Part shown: positions 8,074 to 16,162 of the stretch, one piece after another
How the letters are laid out: each line of letters opens with the position of its first letter
How positions within the stretch are numbered: position 1 is the first letter of the stretch
Assembly: GCA_947494445.1 (NCBI GenBank)
Contig: CANLVD010000019.1
Location: forward strand, 1 to 53,810
Direction of reading: 5' to 3'
Source: an uncultured Paracoccaceae bacterium
Lineage (GTDB): Bacteria; Pseudomonadota; Alphaproteobacteria; Rhodobacterales; Rhodobacteraceae
DNA: 53,810 bases
Translations under genes and position numbers: made by a program
The notes under the pieces: model-generated
Told to the model about the DNA's origin: nothing
Databases searched by the model: none
The model's input: only the letters and a program-made list of their open reading frames with translations

Positions 8074-9373
8074 CAACCGACAGATCGAAGTTTTCGCCTG
8101 GGAAGTATTTGGCGAGCCGCACATCAGCCGCGCGTGCGTGACCTTCCATCCCTTCCAGACGCGAGATCCGGGCGGTGGCTTCAGCCACACGCTTCGAGGC
8201 ATCCCGCGTGGTGCGCTGCCATGTGACGATCTTCATGTATTTGTGAACAGACAGACCGCCCGTGTAGCCTGCAGCGCCCGAGGTGGGCAGAACATGGTTG
8301 GTGCCAGACGCCTTGTCGCCGTAGGAAACCGTCGTCTCTTCGCCAAGGAAAAGCGAGCCATAGCAGGTCAGCCGCTCCAGCCACCAATCCAGATCAGCCG
8401 CCTGAACGGTCAGATGTTCGGGCGCATATTCGTCGGAACAGGCCGCCATGTCTTCACGGTCATCGCATAAGATCACTTCGGCATAGTCGCGCCATGCAGC
8501 AAAGGCGTTGTCGCGGTTGGTTCCGGGCAGGTCCTCGATCATGCTGGGCACCAGCTCCATCACCTTTTCGGCCAGCGGGCGGTCATTCGTCACCAGCCAG
8601 ACCGGTGAGTTATAGCCATGCTCGGCCTGTGAAACCAAATCGGTCGCCACGATATGCGCATCGGCATCCTTGTCAGCAAGGATCAGGCTGTCCGTTGGAC
8701 CCGCAATCATGTCGATGCCTACGCGTCCGAAGAGAATGCGCTTGGCTTCAGCGACGAACTGGTTGCCCGGACCAACAAGGATGTTGGCCTTGGGCAGACC
8801 AAAGAGACCGAAGGTCATCGCAGCCACGCCCTGTACGCCACCCATTGCCATGATCTTGTCCGCGCCGCAGATATGCGCCGCATAGACGATTGCAGGTGCC
8901 ACGCCGACACCGGGACGGGGAGGGGAGCAGGCCGTGATGTGCCGGCAGCCTGCCACCTTGGCGGTTGTCACCGTCATGATGGCAGAGGCGATGTGACTGT
9001 AGCGCCCACCAGGCACATAGCAGCCAGCCGCATCGACCGGGATGGCCTTCTGACCCGCAATGAAGCCCGGCTCGATCTCCATTTCAACATCAGTCAGAGT
9101 GGATTTCTGTGTTTCCGCAAAGCGACGAACATTGTCATGGGCAAATCTGATGTCAGCCTTGAGCTTTTCGGGAACCTGCGCACAGGCTGCCTCAACCTCT
9201 TCGGCAGTCATCAGCACGTTGCCGTCGTACTGATCGAACTTGGCGGCATATTCCATTGCCTTGGCATCACCGCCAGCCTCGATATCGGAAAGGATGCCTT
9301 TCACGATCTCATGGGTCTTTGAAGCGTCTGACTCTGCGGTCAGCGTGGCTTTCTTGAGGTATTCACGGGTCAT
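8066..9373 (-). CDS. hpsN: HisD-family sulfopropanediol 3-dehydrogenase (HpsN-like)
   Basis: A 435-residue histidinol-dehydrogenase-fold enzyme. The zinc and catalytic residues are retained: SQAEHGYNSP (Gln and His ligands), APEHLTV (Glu-His catalytic pair), YGDKASGTNHVLPTSG (Asp ligand) and EGMEGHARA (His ligand). It is not in a histidine operon but with a TRAP transporter, an SDR and a LacI gene, and its overall sequence, including GCYVPGGRYSHIASAIM and HKYMKIVTWQR, resembles HpsN as I remember it from Ruegeria and Cupriavidus. HpsN oxidises (R)-2,3-dihydroxypropane-1-sulfonate twice with NAD to (R)-sulfolactate in the cytoplasm. True HisD or another HisD-like alcohol dehydrogenase is the alternative. 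The start follows dctM by 12 bases with only a weak ribosome site. Confidence 0.8.
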   Translation of the reverse strand: MTREYLKKATLTAESDASKTHEIVKGILSDIEAGGDAKAMEYAAKFDQYDGNVLMTAEEVEAACAQVPEKLKADIRFAHDNVRRFAETQKSTLTDVEMEIEPGFIAGQKAIPVDAAGCYVPGGRYSHIASAIMTVTTAKVAGCRHITACSPPRPGVGVAPAIVYAAHICGADKIMAMGGVQGVAAMTFGLFGLPKANILVGPGNQFVAEAKRILFGRVGIDMIAGPTDSLILADKDADAHIVATDLVSQAEHGYNSPVWLVTNDRPLAEKVMELVPSMIEDLPGTNRDNAFAAWRDYAEVILCDDREDMAACSDEYAPEHLTVQAADLDWWLERLTCYGSLFLGEETTVSYGDKASGTNHVLPTSGAAGYTGGLSVHKYMKIVTWQRTTRDASKRVAEATARISRLEGMEGHARAADVRLAKYFPGENFDLSVDD

Positions 9374-9385
9374 TTCTGTAACTTT

Positions 9386-10714
9386 CTACTGATAGATTTC
9401 TGGCAGCAGCGTCGTCGAAATTGCCGGAACATAGGCAATCAGAAGCACAACGATGAACATGCACAACACGAAGGGAACGGCGCGCGCTGCAATTTTCAGA
9501 ATACTCTCGCCGGTGATGCCTGAGACCACGAAGAGGTTCAAGCCCAAGGGTGGCGTGATGAACCCGACACCCAGAGCGGTGATCATCATGATGCAGAACT
9601 GAATTTCGTTCATGCCGATGTTATCCGCCAGAGGCTTGAGGATCGGGGCAAGGATCACGATGTTCGGTGTGGTCTCCATTACGCAGCCTGCTGCGATCAG
9701 AATGCCGATCATCAGAAGTATGAGCAACCATGGCTCATCTGTCATGGAGGTAACCGAAGTCACGAAGCCCTGTGGGACGCCCATGATTGCCAGTGCCTCG
9801 GCCAGTGGTGCCGAGAAGGCGATGATTGGCAGGATCACACCGTTGACCTTGGCTGAACTGACCAGCATGGCCGGGAAATCGGCCAGCTTCAGGGTGCCCA
9901 TGATGAACCCCATGATGATCGTCACGACCACAGCCGTGGCACCTGCCTCGGTTGGTGTCAGACGGCCCGAGAAGATGCCGTAAAAGATGATGCCGGGTAC
10001 GATGAACGCATACCAGCCGGACTTCAGGGATCTGCCGAGATTTGCAAACCACTCACCTGCAGTCATCATCCCGCCGCCCTCATAAAGGTAGATGCGGTTT
10101 ACGATCAGGTTGGTAATAAGGATCGAGAACAGGATCGCCAGACCGGGGATCAGCGCTGCCAGGAACAGGGTCGAGGCTGAAATACCCAGAACAAGACCGA
10201 TGATGATATAAGCAATCGATGGCGGAATCAGAATGCCGGTACAGGCACCCGCAGCCACCAGTGCACAGGCATAGGGGCGGGGATAACCGCTTTCGACAAG
10301 TCGGTCGATGGTCATCCGACCCACAGCCGCAGCGCCCGCAGCGTCCGAGCCCGAGATCGCCGCGAACATGCCGCAGACAAGCACGGTGGCAGAGCCAAAG
10401 CCGCCCTTGGCAAAGCAGGTCAGCGCCTCGGCCACATCAAGGAATTTTCGCGACAGCCCGGTTCGCACCAGCACGTCACCGGTCAGGATGAACAGCGGCA
10501 CAGCGGTCAGCGCGAAGGCGTCAATGCCAGCAAAGAGGCTTTCCCCGACAAGGCTGAGGGGCAGATCGCCGGACATGTACAGCATGGTGATTGCAGAGAC
10601 ACCAATGGCGGCCCAGACGGGTACAGCCATGGCGATGAGGATAACGAACATGATGACGGGAACATAAAAATCCCAACCCAGTTCGACAGTTTGATTAAGT
10701 GTATTCCAAAGCAT
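9386..10714 (-). CDS. TRAP transporter large permease (DctM family)
   Basis: A 442-residue inner-membrane protein with about twelve hydrophobic helices and typical DctM motifs: AVPLFILTGDVLVRTGLSRK, the GSDAAGAAAVGRMTIDRLVE block, YPRPYACALVAAGACTGILI followed by PPSI, and the late ALGVGFITPPLGLNLFVVSG. It is the sodium-driven translocation subunit of a TRAP system. The start has AAGGAGA well spaced upstream. It lies 11 bases after dctQ and 12 bases before the hpsN-like gene, in one transcription unit. By context it would import DHPS or a related sulfonate (the HpsM role); the substrate is inferred from the downstream dehydrogenase. Confidence 0.93.
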   Translation of the reverse strand: MLWNTLNQTVELGWDFYVPVIMFVILIAMAVPVWAAIGVSAITMLYMSGDLPLSLVGESLFAGIDAFALTAVPLFILTGDVLVRTGLSRKFLDVAEALTCFAKGGFGSATVLVCGMFAAISGSDAAGAAAVGRMTIDRLVESGYPRPYACALVAAGACTGILIPPSIAYIIIGLVLGISASTLFLAALIPGLAILFSILITNLIVNRIYLYEGGGMMTAGEWFANLGRSLKSGWYAFIVPGIIFYGIFSGRLTPTEAGATAVVVTIIMGFIMGTLKLADFPAMLVSSAKVNGVILPIIAFSAPLAEALAIMGVPQGFVTSVTSMTDEPWLLILLMIGILIAAGCVMETTPNIVILAPILKPLADNIGMNEIQFCIMMITALGVGFITPPLGLNLFVVSGITGESILKIAARAVPFVLCMFIVVLLIAYVPAISTTLLPEIYQ

Positions 10715-10725
10715 CTCAGGTCTCC

Positions 10726-11238
10726 TTAATCAAACAGCTTGTCGCCCTCAAAAACGGGCTTGCCGTCAATGAGTGACTTCACATCGCGTCTGAAGGATTG
10801 AATCAGTCGAACGATCATCAGGGCAAATCCCAGCGGCACCGCCATCAGGAACCACACCTTTGACACGCGCAGACCATCCGTGACCGAGCCGAACTTGGCC
10901 GACACGTGAACCGCCTCGTAGGACCAGTAAAGTGCAATGACCGCGACGAAGAACATCACCAGATCACCGAAGATGTACAGCAGCGCCTTCAGGCGCGGGC
11001 TGAGGTAATGCATCACTACGTCAATTCGAATGTGTGCACGCTCCTTGACCGCCGCCGCAGCGCCAATCCAGGCAAGATAAATAAAGGAATACCGAACGAT
11101 CTCTTCGCCCCAAATGGACGAGTAAGCAAAAAGCTCACGCCGCAGCACCTCAATCGCCATGGTGATCACCAGCATGACGTAGAAAACCAAGAGCAACCAG
11201 CGCTCGGCGTTCTTGTCTAATGTTTGCAATAGTCCCAT
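10726..11238 (-). CDS. TRAP transporter small permease (DctQ family)
   Basis: A 170-residue protein with four transmembrane helices (about residues 12-32, 45-65, 88-108 and 128-150). Features of DctQ are RRELFAYSSIWGEEIVRYSF, where the tryptophan and glutamates are characteristic, and VKERAHIRIDVVM. It pairs with DctM in the membrane. ATG 11238 has GGAG eight bases upstream; a start at 11295 would add 19 residues with no hydrophobic or family character. It is separated from dctP by a gap containing a strong stem-loop, which may separate expression of the binding protein from that of the membrane subunits. Confidence 0.9.
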   Translation of the reverse strand: MGLLQTLDKNAERWLLLVFYVMLVITMAIEVLRRELFAYSSIWGEEIVRYSFIYLAWIGAAAAVKERAHIRIDVVMHYLSPRLKALLYIFGDLVMFFVAVIALYWSYEAVHVSAKFGSVTDGLRVSKVWFLMAVPLGFALMIVRLIQSFRRDVKSLIDGKPVFEGDKLFD

Positions 11239-11319
11239 CTGTTCCACTCCAGGTTCTGGCAATACGCGATCGCCCGGCCAATTGAAGGCCAGCACTTAGA
11301 TTGTGCATTTCAAAGGAGT

Positions 11320-11347
11320 GCCGGACGCCCTTGGAGTGGCGTCCGGC
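11320..11347 (-). other. Intercistronic stem-loop between dctP and dctQ
   Basis: A perfect 10-bp inverted repeat (GCCGGACGCC / GGCGTCCGGC, loop of eight bases) lies just downstream of the dctP stop and upstream of dctQ. There is no T-run after it on the minus strand, so it is unlikely to be a full terminator. Structures here often protect the upstream binding-protein message from 3' decay, giving binding protein in excess over permease. That function is inferred. Confidence 0.55.
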
Positions 11348-11355
11348 GGGTCAGT

Positions 11356-12504
11356 TTACGCGTCGTGGACGTAATACTTGCCCTGTGTGCCCGCAGCTTC
11401 TTCCATCTTCGCAAATGCGTCCATGGAGCCTGCAAGCTCGGTCTTGAACTCGTCCCATTCGGACCGCTGGAAACCACCGGCTTCTTTCCATTCACCAAGC
11501 TGATCTTCGCTCAGAGAGTGGAATTCAACGCCTGCCTTGGTCAACTCGGCCATGGCATAGGCACGCGCAGATGGAACTTTGGCCAGGTTCTGGTGTGCGG
11601 TCATCTCGGATCCCCACATGATCCCTTCCTGCACATCGGCAGGCATGGAATTGAACCACTCCAGGTTACAGGAGTAGACTTGACTGTCAGGAACCGCCTG
11701 CGTGAAGGTCACGTGGGACAGGATGTCCTTGAAGCCGAAGACGTACAAAGCACCAACAGATGGATCCAGTGCGTCTGCAACGCCCTGCTTGATCGCGGAA
11801 GGTGTCTCACCCCATGCCACCGGCGTCGGGTTAGCACCTACCATGCGGTAGTACTGCTGCAGCATTTTCGAACCCGGAACACGGAACTTCACGCCCGACA
11901 GGTCGGACGGTGACAGGACAGCGCCAGCGCCGCCCTTGCGAACAGCCACAACACGGGGATCAATGTTAACGTAGAACAGGGCCTTGAAGCCAGCAGCCTC
12001 GACCTTCGGGTGCACTTCGGAGTTCCAGAAGTCGGAAGTCACGAGGTTTGTGAAACGCTGGTTGGAACCGCAGAGGTAAGGCATGTTGATCAGATCAACA
12101 GTCGAGGCAAATGGCGCAAAGTTCGAAACTGAGTGCTGGGCTGCCTGAATGGTCGCGCCCTGAACCTTTTGAACAAGCGAGCCACCGGCACCAAGCTGAC
12201 CACCGGGGGCCAGTTTGACGTAAACCTTGCCGTTGGTCGCGTTCTGGATGTTTTCCTTCAGGTCCAGCTGCATGATCGGATAGCTGCGCGAAGCGCCGAG
12301 CACGTATGCAGTCGCCAGTGTCATCACATGGTCAGCGGCCTTCTCGCGGTCACGCTCTTCATTGGCGGTCTGTGCCACGGCCTTTGACGACCAGAGCACA
12401 CCACCTGCACCGGCAACCATGGCGGCTGTGAACGCGCCGGTCCCGGTCAGTTTCAGGAAATTACGGCGTGCTGCTGAAGCAAGCTCGCGTGTTTCATTGT
12501 TCAT
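11356..12504 (-). CDS. TRAP transporter substrate-binding protein (DctP family)
   Basis: A 382-residue periplasmic binding protein. The N-terminal leader has a twin-arginine-like motif (ARRNFLKLTGTGAF, matching RRxFLK), a hydrophobic stretch and a likely cleavage site after KAVA, so Tat export is probable. The mature part has the DctP core, including GQLGAGGSLVQKVQGATIQA, the conserved Arg region KFRVPGSKMLQQYYRMVGAN (the ligand-carboxylate or sulfonate arginine) and PTPVAWGETPSAIKQGVADA. ATG 12504 has GGAGGA optimally spaced; an upstream TTG at 12519 lies inside that site. By context it would bind DHPS or a related C3 sulfonate (the HpsK role); this is inferred. Confidence 0.92.
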   Translation of the reverse strand: MNNETRELASAARRNFLKLTGTGAFTAAMVAGAGGVLWSSKAVAQTANEERDREKAADHVMTLATAYVLGASRSYPIMQLDLKENIQNATNGKVYVKLAPGGQLGAGGSLVQKVQGATIQAAQHSVSNFAPFASTVDLINMPYLCGSNQRFTNLVTSDFWNSEVHPKVEAAGFKALFYVNIDPRVVAVRKGGAGAVLSPSDLSGVKFRVPGSKMLQQYYRMVGANPTPVAWGETPSAIKQGVADALDPSVGALYVFGFKDILSHVTFTQAVPDSQVYSCNLEWFNSMPADVQEGIMWGSEMTAHQNLAKVPSARAYAMAELTKAGVEFHSLSEDQLGEWKEAGGFQRSEWDEFKTELAGSMDAFAKMEEAAGTQGKYYVHDA

Positions 12505-12528
12505 TCTTCTTCCTCCCAATAATTAAGG

Positions 12529-12714
12529 TCAGCTGTCGGTTTCTTGGTTCCGATCAGCTTCTTTCTTCAAGATCGCCGCGACGAACAAGATCGTGGCTAC
12601 AAACAAAACCAACATCTCGCCAACATCTCCAAGGAACGCGCTGCTCGCGAACGCGCCCAAGATGACATTGGCGAAGTAGATGACGAATACGACGATGGAT
12701 GCTGCAAGAAACAT
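12529..12714 (-). CDS. Small two-helix membrane protein at the head of the TRAP operon
   Basis: A 61-residue protein with two hydrophobic helices: about 2-24 (LAASIVVFVIYFANVILGAF) and about 30-48 (VGEMLVLFVATILFVAAILK), then a charged tail KKEADRNQETDS. The ATG at 12714 has GGGAGG eight bases upstream, as good as any in the operon, and the gene lies 24 bases before dctP and just downstream of the two LacI-type operators. This supports a real, co-regulated gene although I do not recognise the family. It could be an accessory subunit of the transporter or a small stress-type membrane protein; function is unknown. Confidence 0.7.
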   Translation of the reverse strand: MFLAASIVVFVIYFANVILGAFASSAFLGDVGEMLVLFVATILFVAAILKKEADRNQETDS

Positions 12715-12752
12715 GTCTGGGCCCTCCCAAGGCGAGTCGATCTTGAGATCAC

Positions 12753-12787
12753 TGTAAGCGCTTACATTTTAAATGCAAGCGTTTACA
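12753..12787. promoter_or_regulatory. Pair of LacI-type operators between the TRAP operon and lacI
   Basis: TGTAAGCGCTTACA at 12753-12766 is a perfect 14-bp palindrome. TGCAAGCGTTTACA at 12774-12787 is a closely similar site. Their centres are 21 bp apart, two helical turns, so dimers would bind the same DNA face. Both carry the central GC/CG core of LacI-family sites. On the minus strand TTGCAT falls in the second site, and TACAGT, 16 bases further, overlaps the end of the first, a plausible promoter for the TRAP operon. Control of both divergent units by the adjacent LacI protein is inferred. Confidence 0.75.
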
Positions 12788-12851
12788 TTTTGTTTTTCAT
12801 GTCCAAGATGGTTTCCGAAGCTGTTCGATATGGTAAGGCGCGGATCGTGAC

Positions 12852-13886
12852 ATGAATTTCGGAAGCTCTATGACTGATATCGATGCCCCTCCAACACTCG
12901 ATGATGTTGCCCGCGAAGCGCGGGTGTCGACCGCGACTGTGTCGCGCTGCATCAACGAGCCCAAGATGGTCTCGGCCCCCACGCGGGAACGGGTGCAGGC
13001 AGCGATCAAGTCGCTGGGCTATACGCCGAACTTTGCAGCCCGCTCCATGGCTGCCAAGCGGACCTTCACCATCGGCGCGATCATCCCGACCATGGAGAAC
13101 TCCATCTTCGCGCGCGGATTGCAGGCGTTTCAGGAAGAGCTGCAACGGCATGGCTATACGCTTCTGGTCTCAAGTTCGGCCTATCGCTCAGACGCCGAGG
13201 AAGAGCAGATCAGAACCCTTGTTGCGCGCGGTGCGGATGGCTTGTTGCTTATCGGATATGATCGTGATCCTGCCATTTATGATTATCTCGCTCGTCAACG
13301 TGTGCCGGTTCTGGTTGCTTGGACGTTTGACGACAATGCCCGTGCGCCATCAATCGGGTTTGACAACCGGGCGTCCATGCGGGCCTTGACGGAAAAAGTG
13401 ATCAAGATGGGCCACAGGCAGATCGCGATGATCTCGGGTTTCAGCCAGCAGAATGACCGCGCCCGCATGCGTATCCTTGGTGTGCGCGACGCCATGGCCG
13501 CCAACGGGCTTGACCCTGCGTCTCTTGACCCGATCGAGGTTCCCTATGATGTGCAGGCGGGCGCTGAGGCTTTTTTCCGGATCATGGAGCAGGGTCCACG
13601 ACCCAGCATCGTGCTTTGCGGCAACGACGTGATCGCTGTCGGTGCAATGCGCGGTGCGCAACAAATGGGATTGTCCGTGCCAGAAGATGTGTCGATCACC
13701 GGATTCGATGACATCGAGATCGCCCGGGTCGTCAGCCCGGAACTGACCACAGTCCATGTGCCACACCGCCAGATGGGAACTCTGGCCGCCAAGGAGCTTG
13801 TCGGCATGATCGAGGACAAGCGTCAGGGAGTGTCCCGGTTGCTGGACGCCAAAATCATGGACCGGGCGTCGGTCAGCTCGGTCTGA
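12852..13886 (+). CDS. LacI-family regulator of the sulfonate/TRAP cluster
   Basis: A LacI/GalR repressor of up to 344 residues. The HTH is TLDDVAREARVSTATVSRCI, followed by the hinge region GYTPNFAARSMAAKR and an effector domain with the family hallmarks GHRQIAMISGFS, CGNDVIAVGAMRGAQQMGLS and SITGFDDIEIARVV plus LTTVHVPHRQMG. The start is either ATG 12852 or ATG 12870; the latter has GGAAG close upstream and leaves the usual short N-terminal arm. It is transcribed away from the TRAP/hpsN operon with the operator pair in between, so it most likely represses that operon and itself until a cluster metabolite binds. It is distinct from the LacI at 421-1455. Confidence 0.92.
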   Translation: MNFGSSMTDIDAPPTLDDVAREARVSTATVSRCINEPKMVSAPTRERVQAAIKSLGYTPNFAARSMAAKRTFTIGAIIPTMENSIFARGLQAFQEELQRHGYTLLVSSSAYRSDAEEEQIRTLVARGADGLLLIGYDRDPAIYDYLARQRVPVLVAWTFDDNARAPSIGFDNRASMRALTEKVIKMGHRQIAMISGFSQQNDRARMRILGVRDAMAANGLDPASLDPIEVPYDVQAGAEAFFRIMEQGPRPSIVLCGNDVIAVGAMRGAQQMGLSVPEDVSITGFDDIEIARVVSPELTTVHVPHRQMGTLAAKELVGMIEDKRQGVSRLLDAKIMDRASVSSV

Positions 13887-13943
13887 CCACCACAGCGCAA
13901 TGCCCGTTTGGGCGCTGCGTCCTGATCCTGAATTTGTGCTGAC

Positions 13944-14018
13944 TGGCTGGGGTGGTAGGATTCGAACCTACGATACACGATACCAAAAACCGATGCCTTA
14001 CCACTTGGCTACACCCCA
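13944..14018 (-). tRNA. tRNA-Gln (anticodon TTG)
   Basis: The minus strand folds into a 75-base tRNA with the CCA tail encoded: acceptor TGGGGTG/CACCCCA (7 bp), D arm GCC..GGC, anticodon loop TTTTGGT giving TTG, and T arm GTAGG-TTCGAAT-CCTAC. The U1-A72 type acceptor start (TGGGG) is typical of tRNA-Gln. The outermost anticodon-stem pair is T-T, so the stem has four pairs, one of them G-T. No integrase gene or repeated 3' end is seen nearby. Confidence 0.95.
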
Positions 14019-14123
14019 GCAGCGTGGCGTTCTTAATCTGCTCATCCAAGGCCTGCAAGAGAAAAGAGAATTGAACTGTTCAAGTTTTCACGATAGCCGC
14101 CGGGAAGTTGGAACAAAGGGCAG

Positions 14124-15320
14124 ATGATGGCTGCTGGACGCGTAGAGAATTGGGATGTCGTGATCCTTGGGGCAGGGGCCGCAGGCATGATGTGTGCCTT
14201 GGAGGCCGGCAAGCGCGGGCGGCGCGTGCTGCTGGTTGATCATGCCAGAGCACCGGGTGAGAAAATCCGGATTTCCGGTGGTGGTCGCTGCAATTTCACG
14301 AACATCCACACAAGCTCAGACCGTTTTCTCAGCGCCAACCCGAAATTCGCGATCTCGGCACTCAGCCGCTATACCGCACAGGATTTCATCGATCTGGTGA
14401 ACGCCCATGGCATTGCATGGCATGAAAAGACGCTTGGCCAGTTGTTCTGCGATCACAGCGCCAAGGACATCATCGAAATGCTGCGCCGTGAGATGCAGCA
14501 GGCTGGCGTGACCCTGCGGCTGCTAACCGAAGCGGGTGCGATCGCACAGGCCGGTGATGGATTCGTCCTGCAGGTAAACGGCACGCCGGTTCAAGCCGCA
14601 TCCCTTGTCATCGCAACAGGTGGCAAATCCATTCCCAAGATGGGGGCGACCGGGATCGGCTATCAGATTGCCGAGCAATTTGGCCTCAAGCTGATTGATC
14701 CACGCCCCGGACTGGTGCCGCTTACCTTCTCAGGGGCTGAACTTGACCGCCTGAAGGAGCTTTCGGGCGTTGCAACCGATGCGCGCGTCAGTTGTCAGGG
14801 CACATCCTTTGATGAAGCCATTCTCTTCACACATCGCGGACTTTCCGGCCCCGCGGTGTTGCAGATTTCCTCCTATTGGCAAGAGGGGGAGGCGATCACC
14901 CTGTCCCTGTTGCCGGGGCAGGACGTCTTCGATCTGCTCAGATCCGCGCGCCAGTCAAATGGAAGGCAGTCTGTACACACAGCTTTGGCAGCGTATATGC
15001 CCAAACGTCTGGCTCAGGATCTGGGTGCACGCATGGGGCTGGATCATCGATTGGGTGATCAATCCGACAAGGCCTTGCGTGCGATTGCTACCCGGTTGAG
15101 CGCATGGGACCTGCGCCCGGCAGGCTCTGAAGGGTATCGCACGGCGGAAGTGACATTGGGTGGTGTGGCCACATCCGATCTTGACGCCAGAACCATGGCG
15201 GCAAAAGCGCATCCCAACCTCTATTTCATTGGCGAGGTTGTCGATGTCACTGGCTGGCTGGGCGGCTATAATTTCCAATGGGCATGGTCATCTGGCTGGG
15301 CCGCCGGGCAGGTCGCCTAA
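14124..15320 (+). CDS. HI0933/YhiN-family FAD-dependent oxidoreductase
   Basis: A 398-residue flavoprotein. The N-terminal FAD site is [20 protein letters not shown] with the acidic residue ending the second strand at LLVDHA, followed by the family signature [16 protein letters not shown]. Further family blocks are [58 protein letters not shown] and the C-terminal [20 protein letters not shown]. This family includes BaiN-type and YhiN proteins of mostly unknown substrate. The start at 14124 is ATG ATG; the second (14127) is equally possible. The final codons overlap the end of the convergent kdsA gene by four bases. Confidence 0.92.
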   Translation: MMAAGRVENWDVVILGAGAAGMMCALEAGKRGRRVLLVDHARAPGEKIRISGGGRCNFTNIHTSSDRFLSANPKFAISALSRYTAQDFIDLVNAHGIAWHEKTLGQLFCDHSAKDIIEMLRREMQQAGVTLRLLTEAGAIAQAGDGFVLQVNGTPVQAASLVIATGGKSIPKMGATGIGYQIAEQFGLKLIDPRPGLVPLTFSGAELDRLKELSGVATDARVSCQGTSFDEAILFTHRGLSGPAVLQISSYWQEGEAITLSLLPGQDVFDLLRSARQSNGRQSVHTALAAYMPKRLAQDLGARMGLDHRLGDQSDKALRAIATRLSAWDLRPAGSEGYRTAEVTLGGVATSDLDARTMAAKAHPNLYFIGEVVDVTGWLGGYNFQWAWSSGWAAGQVA

Positions 15321-16150
15321 ATTCGGATCAGGTCCGATTTCGCCAGATCATCAAAGGCCTTGAGCGACCGCATCAGCGCAGGCATCTGATCAAGCGGGAT
15401 CATGTTCGGCCCATCTGACGGGGCAGTATCTGGTGCCTCATGAGTTTCGATGAACACGCCGGCCAGCCCCAGACTGACGGCCGCGCGCGCCATGACAGGC
15501 GCGAATTCGCGCTGTCCACCGGAAGAGCCGCCCTGACCACCGGGTTGCTGTACCGAATGGGTCGCATCCATGATCACAGGATAGCCGCTGGCGGCCATCT
15601 GAGGCAGGCCACGCATGTCGGCCACGAGCGTGTTATAGCCAAAGGACGTGCCGCGCTCGGTCAGAAGAATGCGCTCATTTCCGGTCGACGCCACCTTGGC
15701 CGAGACGTTGGGCATATCCCAGGGCGCAAGGAACTGGCCCTTCTTCACGTTGATCACAGCGCCCGTATTGCCTGCGGCCAGCAAAAGGTCGGTCTGACGA
15801 CACAGGAAGGCCGGTATTTGCAGAATATCGGCCACTTCGGCCACGGGCGCGCATTGCTCAGGCCCGTGCACATCCGTCAGAACCGGGCATCCGATCTCGG
15901 CCTTGACCGCTGCCAGAACCGCCAAGCCCTCGTCCATCCCCAGCCCGCGTTTGCCGCCCACGGAGGTCCGGTTGGCCTTGTCATAAGAGGCCTTGAAAAC
16001 ATAGCCCAAACCCAGCGCAGCACAGGTCTTTGCCATTTTCTCTGCGATCATCAGCGCATGGTCGCGGCTTTCCATTTGGCAGGGGCCAGCGATCACGATC
16101 AGAGGCAGGTCATTGCTGAATGTCACGGGCCCGGCCGCAACGGTTTTCAT
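15317..16150 (-). CDS. kdsA: 3-deoxy-8-phosphooctulonate (KDO-8-P) synthase
   Basis: A 277-residue enzyme condensing phosphoenolpyruvate and arabinose 5-phosphate to KDO-8-phosphate in the cytoplasm. Family motifs are [76 protein letters not shown] with KKGQF, and [21 protein letters not shown]. The usual N of the metal-independent enzymes appears in KANRTS. ATG 16150 gives the standard length; a TTG at 16159 is possible. It lies directly behind kpsE, three to twelve bases away, so KDO supply is linked here to capsule export (KDO is the linker sugar of KpsMT-type capsules) as well as to lipopolysaccharide. Confidence 0.95.
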   Translation of the reverse strand: MKTVAAGPVTFSNDLPLIVIAGPCQMESRDHALMIAEKMAKTCAALGLGYVFKASYDKANRTSVGGKRGLGMDEGLAVLAAVKAEIGCPVLTDVHGPEQCAPVAEVADILQIPAFLCRQTDLLLAAGNTGAVINVKKGQFLAPWDMPNVSAKVASTGNERILLTERGTSFGYNTLVADMRGLPQMAASGYPVIMDATHSVQQPGGQGGSSGGQREFAPVMARAAVSLGLAGVFIETHEAPDTAPSDGPNMIPLDQMPALMRSLKAFDDLAKSDLIRI

Positions 16151-16162
16151 AGGTTCCAAGGT

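Noticed and set aside
8066-9373. Genuine histidinol dehydrogenase of histidine synthesis
   Set aside because: No his genes are near, the gene sits in a TRAP/LacI catabolic operon, and the sequence is closer in feel to HpsN; a tree would settle it.
13944-14018. tRNA-Gln as an integration site for a mobile element
   Set aside because: No integrase, no repeated tRNA 3' end and no foreign-looking block next to it; the neighbouring genes are ordinary.
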